From Malaya genurostris (Eukaryota; Arthropoda; Insecta; Diptera; Culicidae): DNA of 64,000 bases. The notes beneath the pieces are model-generated. The model worked only from the letters and a program-made list of their open reading frames with translations. It made no database searches and was not told where the DNA came from. The DNA lies in assembly GCF_030247185.1 (NCBI RefSeq), contig NC_080571.1:6569001-6633000 (forward strand), read 5' to 3'. Below are positions 10,901 through 21,189 of the stretch, one piece after another (the first letter of the stretch is position 1; each line of letters starts with the position of its first letter). Position numbers and translations under genes: made by a program.

Positions 10901-12294
10901 TCGGCACGTTCAAAAACCCATCGACGTCGGCGAGACACGTTGATTGGTTGCTTGTCGAAAGAAATTTGTATAGGGAGGTGATCACTGCTTCCAATGTCAT
11001 CCAAAACTGACCACCCACAAACCCCCACTATGTCATTTGATACTATTGAGAGATCGAGTGCCGAAGTAGTATGTCCTCGAATGAAGGTTATCCTACCATC
11101 ATTGAGGATTACAGCATTGTTGTTTTCTAGTGCTTCGATTATGTCATTTCCACGACGGCAATCGCGATTAGAGCCCCAGGCTGTATGGTGAGCATTAAAG
11201 TCACCCAAGAACAGAAACGGCCCGTGCATCTGTGCGATGAGTTGCTCGAGTTTGTTACGAAAGTCTCGGACATTTTGGGGGACATATATAGAGACGACGG
11301 TAATTCTTATCGGATAGTGAATAATTCTTGCGGCAACGATGAGTTCAGTATTCAATTTGATTGGCGTCGATGGGATGTCTGATCTGATTCCAAGACCAAC
11401 AGTTTGGTACAAATTGCTACCGCTCGCAGCATCCCAGGTATAATCTATCCCAAACCACTGTCCCGGACATGTGCCGTTTCTAATATGTGTTTCCTGTAGC
11501 GCAAGGCATATGGGTCGAAATTTGACAATCATTAGCTGTAAGTCACCTAAGCAATTGCGCAAACCGTTTAGATTCCATTGAATTGCAAGAGTGAGGCTTT
11601 GATTGCATATTCGACTACTGCATGTCCCACTTTTACTTACAGTTGGATTTAAGGCTTGTGCTGCGGACTGTTGAGAGAAGGACAGATCTGATGTGTTATT
11701 TGGGCAATCACTGAGTACATCTGCCACAACGTGTAAGACGTTGTTTTGAGTAATATCAATATGGGCAGTTCGCATATTTTTGTCGATTGTATCTTTCTGG
11801 TTGTGCGCCGAAGAAGTGGAGGATTCAGGATATAAAGATTTTGTGGAAGACACTTCATTACTTACGGAGGGTGAGGTTCTCATGAAAAAATTGCTTGGTA
11901 TTAAATGTTTAGCACAGCAGACAACTCTATGCCAAGAGCACCCAGGGATAGGACTTGAGCAACGATCTAATAACATTTGAGCGGTTTGATCATTTTTAGG
12001 TTTTGTCCCCTCCTGGACCGCTGATCCCACCGAAACTAGTGGGAGGGCAGGAAAAGGACACAAGTGATCCGGATTCGTAGTGCGGACTATCGCACATCCT
12101 GGCGAGCCTCCAATCGAAGGATCAGCAGGAGACCTCAGTTCACTTGTAAACACAACGGAAAGTACAGGGTCAGAATAATTTGGCTGGAATGAGGTTAGTG
12201 GTCTTGTTTCAGATGAAGCGGTCACGAAAGCAAGATTCTCGATTGTGCCTGATTCAGAACTGCAATCTGAAGGATGTTTGGGTGTGTTAATCAT
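7996..12294 (-). CDS. I-type LINE ORF2: endonuclease / reverse transcriptase / RNase H
   Basis: Uninterrupted frame of 1432 codons from an ATG at 12294. An N-terminal extension of about 230 residues has no recognised domain. The APE-type endonuclease spans about 232-447: WNLNG (N241), LQET (E268), GDFN (D365/N367), SSDH (D438/H439). RT spans about 715-970: DFRPISLLPCIGK, LDIDKAYNTMW, GVPQGSVLS, YADD at 898-901. RNase H spans about 1174-1288: FTDGS (D1180), SAEAAA (E1213), FSDSLS (D1235), GNEEADHLA (D1282). A C-terminal CTAC...H...C zinc motif follows. All catalytic residues are present and there are no stops. It would nick target DNA, copy the element RNA onto it and remove RNA from the hybrid. 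It is longer than I-factor ORF2 (roughly 1.1 kb codons from memory), mostly because of the N-terminal extension. Confidence 0.85.
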   Translation of the reverse strand: MINTPKHPSDCSSESGTIENLAFVTASSETRPLTSFQPNYSDPVLSVVFTSELRSPADPSIGGSPGCAIVRTTNPDHLCPFPALPLVSVGSAVQEGTKPKNDQTAQMLLDRCSSPIPGCSWHRVVCCAKHLIPSNFFMRTSPSVSNEVSSTKSLYPESSTSSAHNQKDTIDKNMRTAHIDITQNNVLHVVADVLSDCPNNTSDLSFSQQSAAQALNPTVSKSGTCSSRICNQSLTLAIQWNLNGLRNCLGDLQLMIVKFRPICLALQETHIRNGTCPGQWFGIDYTWDAASGSNLYQTVGLGIRSDIPSTPIKLNTELIVAARIIHYPIRITVVSIYVPQNVRDFRNKLEQLIAQMHGPFLFLGDFNAHHTAWGSNRDCRRGNDIIEALENNNAVILNDGRITFIRGHTTSALDLSIVSNDIVGVCGWSVLDDIGSSDHLPIQISFDKQPINVSRRRRWVFERADWNAYEQGIENSLNPECTYSPDAIGNILTQVAKECIPRTSGVPPKRAVYWWCPEVEKAIKSRRKALRILKKTPTHHPLWNARATEFRNKRNQARKAIVDAKSLSWAKFLDGIHPETSTSELWRRVNALSGKRRHTGFSMMMNDLVTVQPDEIAKALGQHFASLSATASLPPKFISIKSHVELSPVLFSPNSSSVENQPFSAYELTVALSKGRGKATGIDNIGYPLLRHMPPIAKKILLDSFNRIWQGDPLPESWKTALVIPIPKRTQGTRTAKDFRPISLLPCIGKTLERMVNHRLITFLEDKQLLDYRQHAFRKGMGTGSYFGSLAEILAQAMADGLHTDMAALDIDKAYNTMWREGVLRQLHSWGIEGNLGYYIKRFLTNRSFRVGIGGYQSEIFTEENGVPQGSVLSVTLFLISMQTIFKVLPKGVYIFIYADDIVLIVTGKTTGRIRIKLQAAVNAVSNWATSVGFRISSSKSFVSHFCSSFHRATDRPVHVDGMAIPFIKEPRVLGVTFDRKLSFIPHFRKIKKYCDSRKRLVRTISSRHPRCNRQLSINISKSIIFSRIYYGIEITCTKLQDLTNILAPTYHGPIRSASNLLPSTPAESACVEAGVLPLRWSVALVALRRALSFLARTAGNGGILHDIAHSIYSEFTGLSLPKLARLHRTRDRCWYDTAPDTDSSLSLSIRSGASPALAQIAYHQLVHRRFSNHVKIFTDGSKANERVGIGLSGIENGIAFQMPSSCSVFSAEAAAIWLALIRRPPDVAVVIFSDSLSVISALNSGVSNHPYIQAIETVCDSLTTICWLPGHSGIRGNEEADHLASLGRNSRSFLTTEVPAEDIIKNFDRCIHNHFISHWRSTQGHLQKIKGNLEKWTDRECRIEQRILSRLRVGHTRITHPHCISNSDPPHCTACDTKISVEHILINCSEFHNFRLRHHLPSSIRDVLSNDPDKEKILIQFLKEANIYDTI

Positions 12295-12323
12295 ATTTAT
12301 ATTTAAGTGTGTGTGTGTGTTTT

Positions 12324-12356
<33 letters not shown>

Positions 12357-12372
12357 GAACAGGCCGTAGTAC
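12295..12372 (-). other. ORF1-ORF2 spacer with A tract and (AC)n
   Basis: On the - strand the ORF1 stop TAA is followed by a run of about 30 A, then an AC dinucleotide run and TATAAATATG leading into the ORF2 ATG. There is no overlap or restart signal (such as TAATG) joining the ORFs. Confidence 0.7.
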
Positions 12373-13773
12373 TTACGGTTTTTTGAACGTCGTTGAATCA
12401 GTGGCAAGGGGACTGGAAGAAGTGGGAGATGGACGTTTTATAGGACTCCGAGACTTACCAGTGCGGTTTCGGCTCCTACTGAGATTACGAGAGTTTCGAT
12501 TTCCTGGAACAATTGTTTGGTTGGGTTTTGGATCTGGTGAGATGTTTGCCCTAATATCACATGAGCTCGCATTTTCATGTTTAGCTTTTGTAGACATTTC
12601 CTGATTTGTGATTTTAGGGCGTGATTCTCTTCGCGTTATATTACTCACTTGTTGGCAAGCATTACTAGCTGCGTTTAATTTTAGATCCGTGAGTGCTGCT
12701 CTCAGTTCCGCCAATTCGGAAAGAACATTGCGGTACTGTACACGAGATTCATTGAGCTGTTTTTTAAGCTCCATTATCTCAAGATCCTTAGAATTTTCTA
12801 CATTTTTAATGTTTGCTTGTTTAATTTTTTCTAATTCTTCCCGTAGTAAGAATATTGTTCGATCTTTTTCGTCTTTAGCAGGGTTTAAACGATTTTTTAA
12901 CGCTACAGAATAATTATTCTTTTCCGCTTCTTTGCGAGCCAAAGCACGTGCTTCGGGAAAAGATATGTTAAGAGAAACTTTCATTTTTATGATGTTCATC
13001 TCCTGTATATACATTGGGCATTTGCGGCTTCTGGTTGAGTGACATCCTTTACAATTATTGCAAAGACTTGGTAGGTTACATGGGATATCACGCTCAATTG
13101 TATGTTTTCCACTGCAGTTTAGACATATTTCTTCATTAGGGCACACCCGACTACCATGGCCGAATTTACCACATTTATAACAAAGTAAGGGAGCAGGGAA
13201 ATATTTCCTCACGGTCGTACGTACCAGACCAATGTATACATATTCGGGTAAAGAGGAACCAGAAAACGATAATATTAACAATGGAGTGTTAGAAATTTTA
13301 CCTTCGTTTGTCTTGGTAATTCGACGTACGCCGATTACCTTTTGAGAACTAAGTTCTTTTAAGATTTCATCAGTATTTAGTTCAACGGTATCGGGATCAA
13401 AAACTATTCCCTGTACCACGTTTAGTGTTGGATGTGGTATAACCTCAATAGTTTGACCATTGATAAGGGTTTTCATTTTGGTTAAAGCCTCATATGCTTT
13501 AAGCGAAGAGGTACGCAGCACATACCGAGTGCCTCTCGCTTCCTTCGAAGCAGTTAGAACCCGGGCTGGGTCAAATCCGAGAGCTAATTTCACTGATTGG
13601 TGAATGATGAATGGGTTACCTGGAAGACGGGGTTCGCTACTACCGTCTTGACTCGTCGCCTTCATCAACAGCGTTTGCTTGTCAATAGTGTCTCCAGAAT
13701 TTAAGTAATGAGGTAACCTACTACTGCTTGGTAGTGTGGACACCCCCAATGGGGGGTCCGGGTCTAATTCCAT
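12373..13773 (-). CDS. I-type LINE ORF1: nucleic-acid-binding gag-like protein
   Basis: Open frame of 466 codons from the ATG at 13773 (MELDPDPP); seven further codons upstream lack an ATG start. Three CCHC knuckles lie in a row at about residues 198-252: CYKCGKFGHGSRVC (exact C-X2-C-X4-H-X4-C), CLNCSGKHTIERDIPC and CNNCKGCHSTRSRKC. Before them is an RRM-like region (about 60-195); after them a lysine/glutamate heptad-rich stretch (about 310-370) likely forms a coiled coil, and a basic Ser/Arg tail follows. The role in this family is packaging of element RNA. No frameshift or stop. It sits 78 bp upstream of ORF2. Confidence 0.85.
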   Translation of the reverse strand: MELDPDPPLGVSTLPSSSRLPHYLNSGDTIDKQTLLMKATSQDGSSEPRLPGNPFIIHQSVKLALGFDPARVLTASKEARGTRYVLRTSSLKAYEALTKMKTLINGQTIEVIPHPTLNVVQGIVFDPDTVELNTDEILKELSSQKVIGVRRITKTNEGKISNTPLLILSFSGSSLPEYVYIGLVRTTVRKYFPAPLLCYKCGKFGHGSRVCPNEEICLNCSGKHTIERDIPCNLPSLCNNCKGCHSTRSRKCPMYIQEMNIIKMKVSLNISFPEARALARKEAEKNNYSVALKNRLNPAKDEKDRTIFLLREELEKIKQANIKNVENSKDLEIMELKKQLNESRVQYRNVLSELAELRAALTDLKLNAASNACQQVSNITRRESRPKITNQEMSTKAKHENASSCDIRANISPDPKPNQTIVPGNRNSRNLSRSRNRTGKSRSPIKRPSPTSSSPLATDSTTFKKP

Positions 13774-14116
13774 GCTAACGTTTAACACGGACAAACGCTA
13801 GCTCACGATATACGGTTAAATAGCACCAAAGATGTTCCACGTGGCTTTACGAATGGCGGCGCCCGAGTGTGGTACGCCAATATGGCGGCCGTACAATAGC
13901 GAAACAAAAGAAACGCCACTTACGGTGCACCGTTCAGAACTTTTGCCAAAATAAACTATATTAGTATACCAAAAATACTAAGCTTGCACTGAAAGCTTAG
14001 TCTGTAAATTGTCACTATCTAGAAATATTAAATTAACACTGTAATGCCTCCAGAAAGGTATTGATTGTGGACTTCTCGGGAGACGGTCCGATGACCACAA
14101 GTGTTCGATACAAACT

Positions 14117-14120
<4 letters not shown>
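13774..14120 (-). promoter_or_regulatory. 5' UTR / internal promoter region of the I-type LINE
   Basis: GC-rich compared with the flanks, containing GGCGGC repeats on both strands. I elements carry an internal promoter in this position; no defined box is visible here, so the function is an inference from position. Confidence 0.35.
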
Positions 14121-14150
<30 letters not shown>

Positions 14151-14489
14151 CATCTCTTCGTAACATCACCATCATCGCCTACGGTCCTACGCTCCAGTCG
14201 ATGACCAGCATGCGGGCCACCCGCCGGGCCTTCGTAGCCTGGGGGTGTTTCCCGTGAACCCACACGAACTGAAAGGAAGCGGCCATAGATAGCACCAACT
14301 GGAAGTCATGCAATATTCAATTCACCGACCACTGCCGAACGCCAGCTAAAAGCTTTTTCCAAAAATTCTAGACGACATAATCTAATGATACTATTCTAGT
14401 TTTAAGTTAGTCGTTAATTAAGATTAGGAAATACCCTTGGCATCTTAGAGCTTAAGCAGTGTGCCTAAAAACATATATTATACTATTGA
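14121..14489. other. T31 tract and GC-rich segment of unknown origin
   Basis: A run of about 31 T (14121-14151) followed by GC-rich non-coding sequence to about 14350, then AT-rich sequence to the edge of repeat B. Read on the - strand it looks like a transcript end GAAGAGATG followed by poly(A), so it may be the 3' end of a separate - strand retroposon abutting the I-type LINE, or part of its 5' UTR. Not resolved. Confidence 0.35.
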
Positions 14490-16420
14490 ATAAAAACGTG
14501 TTTAATCCACCTAGCAATGAGATGATACCTATTTTTATCAATCCGCATGTGTTTTTTGCATGAATATTCTTCGGTGTTTAAGTTTTCATGACATTATTTT
14601 AACGACCCTCGTTTTAAGCGACAATTTGAGATTTTAATCACTCATTACTCTGTAATGTCGAAACTGCAAATCGGATCGAATTTGAATCTAGAAGTGTGAT
14701 AATCGATTAAACATGCCATGATATGTAAGTTCCACTCTAGAGTTTACGGTAATTTAAGGTACTTCCAGAGCCGGTATTCAGGAACCAGCATAACCCAAAC
14801 CGATTCGTATGGCCATATGACGAATAAATTACAACAGTTTTGAGTTCAACTTTGAAGCTTTTCGGGATTGTCATCTTCTATATCGGTTTGAATTTTAAAA
14901 ATTCATCATCATGTAATTCGAGAACCGGAAGTCATAATTGGATAAAATAATTAATTTTTGTATATAAGTTTCTTTTAATTAAAATTTTTGTTTCTGAAAT
15001 TTGATTAGGCTTTTTTTGAGAAAACGATTGAGCTTTGAGAAACGATTTTATACTGGAACCGGAATTCTAAAAGCGGTATGGCCGAAGTCAGATAAATTCA
15101 CCTGAGTAGCTGTACACTTTACATTTGTTTCAAAACATTTGAAAATCAGTTAAGACATCTTTGAGAGATCATAGCACGAATTAAATTTTTAGGTGCCTTC
15201 TGATCGACAACTGAATACCACTAAAACTGAAAAAAGTTAATTTTTTTATCGACTATCCAAATCTGCTAACCCGATAAACCTGATTAAATTATGTGGAATA
15301 GACATTTTTATACAATCCCCGAAACCGGAAGTTGGATCTGACTGAAAAGCAAGATGTTTTATAGAACTTTGAAACTTTTCATTTGAATCTTAGATGATTC
15401 TTAGATTTCATTTGCATCTTAGATCGGTTCAGCCATCTTCAAGAAAAATGAGTTACACAATTTTGATTTCGTTTCACATATCATCCTGTAGTTCCGAAAC
15501 CAGAGGTCGGAACCAAACATAATGCAGGAACTTTGTTTGGGAGCATACGACTTTTCGTATGAATCTGAATTTGTAGAAAAGAAATTTTCCGAGAAAATTA
15601 ATTGAAGTTATTTGTCACACACGCATTTGCTGATCTCGACGAACTGATTCGAATGGTATATGGATGTTATGTTGTTCCAGCATTTATTGCTGTAAGTAGT
15701 TTAAAACTAAATAATTAAAAAAAATTCTGCCATCATCTGGTTTATATATGTCATATTCGAACGATTATGTTGCCAAAAACGAGCCGTGCCAAAATCGGTC
15801 CGAGGCTAAATGTCATGAAAAAGAATGCTGTACACAATCCTTTTGGTTCTTAGAAACAATTGTATGTAACAGTATAAAAAATCGTGTTTTCCGTTGCTCC
15901 CAAGCATTTCTTTGTCATACAGCGCTCAAAACTCCTACTGCTGGAATAGGGGGAAAAGTCGCTTACAGAAAAATTTCGATATCTCCGTTAAAAATGGACG
16001 GATTTTAACAATCTATGGCTTGTTGGATAGGTATTACCGTGCGGAATCTAAGTCTGAAAACATATTCTGTTTTCAAGGTCAATTGTGACAGATACTGTCA
16101 AAAAACTGAAAATTTTGACATAAAACTTTGTATAACTCAAAAAGTAAACATCCGATCTCAAAACCATTCAATAGCGTTTTGGGTGACGGGGAGACCTTTC
16201 ATTTGCGACTAGTTTGATGAAAATCGGTCCAGCCATCTCTGAGATCTCGACCTCTTAGTTGACAACACACATACGGACACACACACACACACAGACATTT
16301 GCTCAGTTCGTCGAGCTGAATCGATTGGTATATGTCATTCGGCCCTCCGGGCCTCGGAAAAATTTTCGAAAGTTTGAGCGAATTCTATACCTATTTTTTA
16401 TATATATAAAAATAGGTAAA
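14490..16420 (-). repeat. 1.6-kb dispersed repeat, copy B (longer, inverted relative to A)
   Basis: 14490-16135 is the reverse complement of 4611-6254. Beyond that point copy B continues with an (AC)n run at about 16278, TCGTCGAGCTGAATCGATTG, the palindrome CGGCCCTCCGGGCCTCGG at about 16340 and a palindromic terminus TACCTATTTTTTATATATAT at about 16389. The part missing from copy A is therefore one intact end of the family. I associate this dialect with mosquito genomes. No coding function. Confidence 0.75.
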
Positions 16421-16634
16421 AGAAGAAACGAAATTATTAGTGTATTACTGATCTTTTTTGCACAGAGTTTTACATTCTTTTTTGCACAGACTTTCAAAAT
16501 GTGATGAAATCAGAAATCTATACGTCATTTTATTCGTGACACTTACGACTAAAATAAAATAAACAATGAAAAAATAAAATAGATTTTTTGTCTGCTTTAT
16601 AGGTACAAGTCCAATTTAAGCGCGAAGCCACAAA

Positions 16635-17321
16635 TTAAGGCCATCGTCCAAGTACCATGCGCACGAGTGGTTTTAGGAAATTTTCGATGGAAATTTTGAT
16701 AAATGTGCCAAATACATACAGACCTTTGAAAAACTTTTATCTATCTGTAGGGCAAAAATGGCTGAAAAATTCGGAGGATTCTCTGAGTCTTATCAGTCTT
16801 ATCAAAAATAGCTCTGAAAAATGAGTGTTTTTGTGATCTTTCACAATTATCTGGAAAAATAATGCGATAATATATTCTTTTTTCAAATAAACCTTATGAG
16901 GGCTACAAAGATTACATTCGAACACATTTTTTAAAACCTTTTCACACTTTTCATAGAAAATCAACGAATTTCAAAAATTTCAACGAAATAGGTTATATGA
17001 AATTCGTTGATTTTCCGTGAAAAGCGAGAAAAGGTTTTTCAAACATGTGTCTGAATGTGATCTTTGTAGCCAGTATAAGGTTTATTTGAAAAAAAAATTC
17101 ATGTCATCAAATTATTTTTTCACAAAAAAAAACTAATTTTTTCAGAGCTATTTTTGATAACACTCGGAAAATCCTCCGAATTTTTCAGCTATTTTTGTCC
17201 TGCAGATAGATAAAAGCTTTTCAAAGGTCTGTATGGTTTTGGTTTTGGCAAATTTTTCGAAATTTCTATCGAAAATTTCCTAAAGCCTCCCGCGCGCACG
17301 GTACTTGGACGATGGCCTTAA
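16635..17321. mobile_element. TTAA-flanked foldback MITE (piggyBac-like), about 680 bp
   Basis: TTAA at 16635-16638 and 17318-17321 flank ends GGCCATCGTCCAAGTACC and GGTACTTGGACGATGGCC, a perfect 18-bp inverted repeat. The two halves also pair internally: TTTGAAAAAC/GCTTTTCAAA, ATCTATCTGTAGGGC/CTGCAGATAGAT, GGTTTATTTG and its inverse, and TCAACGAATTTC near the centre (about 16975-17010). The whole element could thus fold into one hairpin. TTAA duplication points to piggyBac-type mobilisation. No coding capacity. Confidence 0.8.
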
Positions 17322-18271
17322 CGAAATCATATTAATTCCATTAGTTCAACTTAAAGTTATATATGCGAAATTCTGTTATATATGCGAAGATTCTGTGCAA
17401 ATTTGAGTAGAAACTATCGAGTAGTTTTCATGGTAGCTGTTTTTTTTTATGAAAACGGTTTGGAAACTTCAGCAGGTTAAGACTGCAGCTCCGTATATCT
17501 CCGATGTACTATTTTACACGAGATTTATGAAAAAATCGATTTTATTATCTGACACACTAGATGACTCCTTTAATTCAAAATCTGTAGTCAATGTAAGTGA
17601 AGTTAAAGGGTGAAAGGTACCCTTCTTGGCCGCAAAAAAAAACACTGCCATCGCAGAAAATATTATCGCATCGTATAGACCATTCATATTTATGTTTAGT
17701 ATTTAAACAGGACAATTTCAAAAAATATCCGAAATGGTGTTGGCTATATGTTAAGCGCATACGTCATATTTAGGACGGACTTAGTATTAGAAACACGAGC
17801 GCAAGCGGAAGCGTGTTTTTTCCATGCTGATGTGAAATTGGATCGACAACTTGAGATGTTTCACAGAGAATTTTGACATCCTTACGGGCTTGAAAATATC
17901 TACTCTCTGTACTCTTCCAGATCTCTGTTTCGGAAGTCTTTTTTGACATAGGTTTTATCACCCTATTTATGCGTTCGCACTCTGGCCGACCCAATCTGCA
18001 AACTGTCACAATTTAGAGTCACCATCTTCTAGTAATTTCGCAATCCGGTTCATTTTTTGTTTGATGCGTGATTGTGGGCGACACCCTCAGCTTGCTTGCG
18101 ACATTTTGGTTGGAGATGTATGGGTTCTGTTCGAAACAGCTGGTTACGGTTTTCGATTTCCATTCCGATCCAAAATGACAGGCTATCAACAATAGTTCTT
18201 GAAACTCTTTTATTACGTTGGTGGCAGTTTTTTTTTGTTTCGATTATACAGGCTTTAACCTCAAGATATTC
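17322..18271. other. no recognisable gene
   Basis: AT-rich to mixed sequence. Open frames are short and on both strands without any motif. Possibly ordinary intergenic or intronic DNA. Confidence 0.4.
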
Positions 18272-18332
18272 TAACCTTATGTGCGGTGCTGGGAATCGAA
18301 TTCAGGTGGGCTGCGTAAAGGGCATCGACTAA
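18272..18332 (-). mobile_element. tRNA-derived SINE fragment
   Basis: The reverse complement reads GCAGCCCACCTGAATTCGAT then TCCCAGCACCGCACATA, matching the B-box half of the SINE at 27176-27320. Only about 60 bp remains. Confidence 0.65.
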
Positions 18333-19359
18333 CTCATCACAGTGACAGTTGATTTGGATATATTCACAAATTTCGACAAATTTTTAGTACGAGTATTTCG
18401 GTATTTTGCTGTGCGCGAGCTAAACTTTGACACGTTGCAATTTGTTGCTGTTCACAATTCAAAAGCGAATGTTAAAATTATTTGGCACGATGTTACACAC
18501 ACACATCTTTGAAGTGAGATGTGTGCAAGTTTTTTAATGCACCATGATAAAAATAGTGTCAAGTTGAAATTGTCCAATTTGTCGATCGAACACGGATAAA
18601 AATCCATTGCCGGTACCATGATTAAGAAATTATGAAAACCATGAAACGTGTCTTCTTATGAGATCATACTTATTATTAATGATATTATGAGCAAAATGAT
18701 TTCAATCATGAAAATGTTTATGGGATTTGCTCAAAAAATTGTTAGTAATAGGTATGGCTTCAGGAGAAGTAATATTTCATGATTATCATGATTCCTTGAT
18801 TATTTTCATCATTTCTCTCATAAAAATTATGGAAACACAAAATTGTGTTGAGCCATGTTGCCATGATTTATGAATAGTTTTGAAATCGAAAGTTGACGCT
18901 GTTGGAAAAAGCTTACTTTTTCACATAATGACATTGGGGAAATTTAATATTTATAGGCTTCGTCAACTTTTTCGCGAAAAATAATGTCCCAACTCCTAAC
19001 AACAAGAAGATTCTACAGCTTTGGCTATTAAAAATATTATTAAATGTAAGGAGACCTGATTTTAGTACTACATTTCTCGGAATAATAGTCACTCAACTTC
19101 CGAATCTTCATCCTGAATAATGTCCGTGTATGGAATTTCTCAAAATTAATTTACTATTGTTCAACTCAAGCCAATTACTCAAAGCGTCCTCCAAACATTC
19201 TTTATTTAAACCCCATAGCCATCAACAAATAACTTAGCCAAATCGTACTGTAAATACTACTCTGTTTGTTCGTGATTATCAATTCTTCACAAAACGAACC
19301 TCATCAGCCTCGTTGGCATTATTTTCGATTTTCTGTTTGTTTAGCACAAAAGTAAAATG
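18333..19359. other. no recognisable gene; ATCATGA-rich stretch
   Basis: 18610-18850 is unusually rich in CATGAT/ATCATG, giving weak self-complementarity, but I could not define paired ends. The rest shows nothing recognisable. Confidence 0.35.
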
Positions 19360-20500
19360 TTTCCATTTTTTTGAATAATTGAAATTGCCCTTTTGGTGCC
19401 ACCAGCCGCCAAGCCGTCAAGCATCAGCACCAAATCTATTCGCGCCCATTTTTCGCCAACGCCATCGGAAAAACTTTCTCCCCGTCCCGGGTAGCCCGGT
19501 TGGCCCGGTTTGTGACTGATTGTGTTGGCCATTAGCTCAAGTTTCAGTTTTTCGTGGGTGGTGTGGGATGGGGATTACTTATTTTATTCGGTTGCTCATT
19601 TGGTGAACCACGGAACCGATTCGTAATATTGAAACATTGGTATAATTAATTTATTTCAATTTCATGCTGCCGAAGCCAAGACAAACTTTTCAATCTTTTC
19701 GCACTTGGCTCCCGGAACCCGGGCTAGTCTGGGACTACGGATCGCACGGAGAAAGAAATAATTGGACAGTGCCGATGATTCGTTCCCGGCCGAAGGTGGT
19801 AAGTTTCGGTAGGTGAAAAAGTGGAAACTTTACCCAATCGGTGGTGGTCGAAATGTGCCAGGCTTTCGGTCGGGGGCAACGACGACGACTAATGGCTTGG
19901 CGGGGAAAAAGGATGAAAATTGATATAAAGATTTTATATTTATTACAAAAGTTGCTCGGTTGCTTCCGTCCCCCGACTAGCGTGTGTCAAATTGATAGAA
20001 CGTGCAAAGGTGAAGGCGTGAGAAAGAGGATTTTGCCGTTTCGTTCGGTACCACCTCGAAGAAAAACGGACGAATAGATTTAATTGGTTGGCTGGAAGAG
20101 CGGCGGCACGGCGGACGGATCATTTGGACGCCCAAAATCCGCAAACGACGTTGGTCGGGCACCAGCTAAATCTTCGTTGTCAATAAGTTTACGATGGATG
20201 AGCCACAAGAAGAAATAATAAAGGATGAATGAAGTTTTTGGCGAGGTAGATATGATTTAAAACTTTGTTGTGGCTCCGCGGCTCATAATCTGCGAAAGCG
20301 ATATCGGGCTGTGTTTAACTGTTGAATGGAACTTTGGAGAATTTAATTCATAGTAGATTCAATTATGAATTATTCTAGAACTTTTCCGATGATGAGGCGG
20401 AACAATGTTTGAATTGTACACCGCGGAATCGGGAAGCAGATACGAATCTAGGTTGTCATTTATTTTCTGCACAAAGAGTGGTTTCCATAACAATGCTGCA
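19360..20500. other. repeat-poor GC-richer island, possible 5' UTR exon of the host gene
   Basis: I find no copy of any repeat seen elsewhere in the window, and GC is visibly higher than in the flanks. A well-formed splice donor GGTG|GTAAGT lies at 19798/19799. Since the coding exon at 29730 begins with a splice acceptor, at least one upstream non-coding exon must exist, and this island is a candidate for it. No promoter was identified, and the exon start is unknown. Confidence 0.25.
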
Positions 20501-21064
20501 TGTTTTTTAGAATAACTGACCTCATTGGATGAATGCATCTAGCAGTGGCATTTAATTCGTTTTGTTATTCGCTCTTTGAACAGACGTATTCTGCTATGTC
20601 AGTTCTACGGATATCTTCGAAGTCTTTCGCATTACGATCACTTTTACGGAACTATACGTGTTCAGTGCGCCATCTGAACGACATCGGTAAGAGGATTTGG
20701 CAATTACTCACCCGCCTGCTCATCACTCATTGATCATCTTACGGAAACATAAGACATGGCAGCCATGATGAACAACCTGTCTTCTCGAACACACCATTAC
20801 CTTGTGGGATCACCGATCACTGAAAATTGTCTTTCTCGTCAGCTGATAATGAAAGACATCGAACTTTGCGAATGTGAAGAGTATTAAATGCAATAATTTT
20901 CTGTTTTCGAGAAATATTGTCAATAAATCACACGTTATTACATCGAAACAACGTATTGAGTAGATCACATCAGCTTGACTGAATACTGTATACGATTCTA
21001 ATAGGAATTTATGCATCCATTCATGTAATATTACGACCCACATATGTGATATTACATCAAAATT

Positions 21065-21097
21065 GCTGCACATCACTACTGACTACTGATGTGCAGC
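21065..21097. repeat. perfect 11-bp hairpin
   Basis: GCTGCACATCA and its exact inverse TGATGTGCAGC are separated by 11 bases; pairing extends three more bases on each side with one wobble. The surrounding 20500-21189 has no other recognisable feature. Confidence 0.5.
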
Positions 21098-21189
21098 GAT
21101 TACGATAAAATATCACAACAATCTCGGTATCATTCTAAAGGTTGTAATTGTACACCAAAAGATACATAATTTAATATTAGAATCATATA

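Larger units (their letters stand above)
7878..14120 (-). mobile_element. I-clade LINE, both ORFs open (MosquI-like)
   Basis: On the - strand: 5' UTR (about 14120-13774), ORF1 with three zinc knuckles, a 78-bp spacer holding an A tract, ORF2 with endonuclease, RT and RNase H, then a 3' UTR ending in ATAATAATAA, the short TAA-type tail of I elements (7882-7892 as ATTATTATTA on +). Three knuckles plus RNase H in ORF2 place it in the I clade. The 5' limit is uncertain: a 31-base A tract (14121-14151 as T on +) and a GC-rich segment beyond it may or may not belong. I found no clear target-site duplication. Confidence 0.75.
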
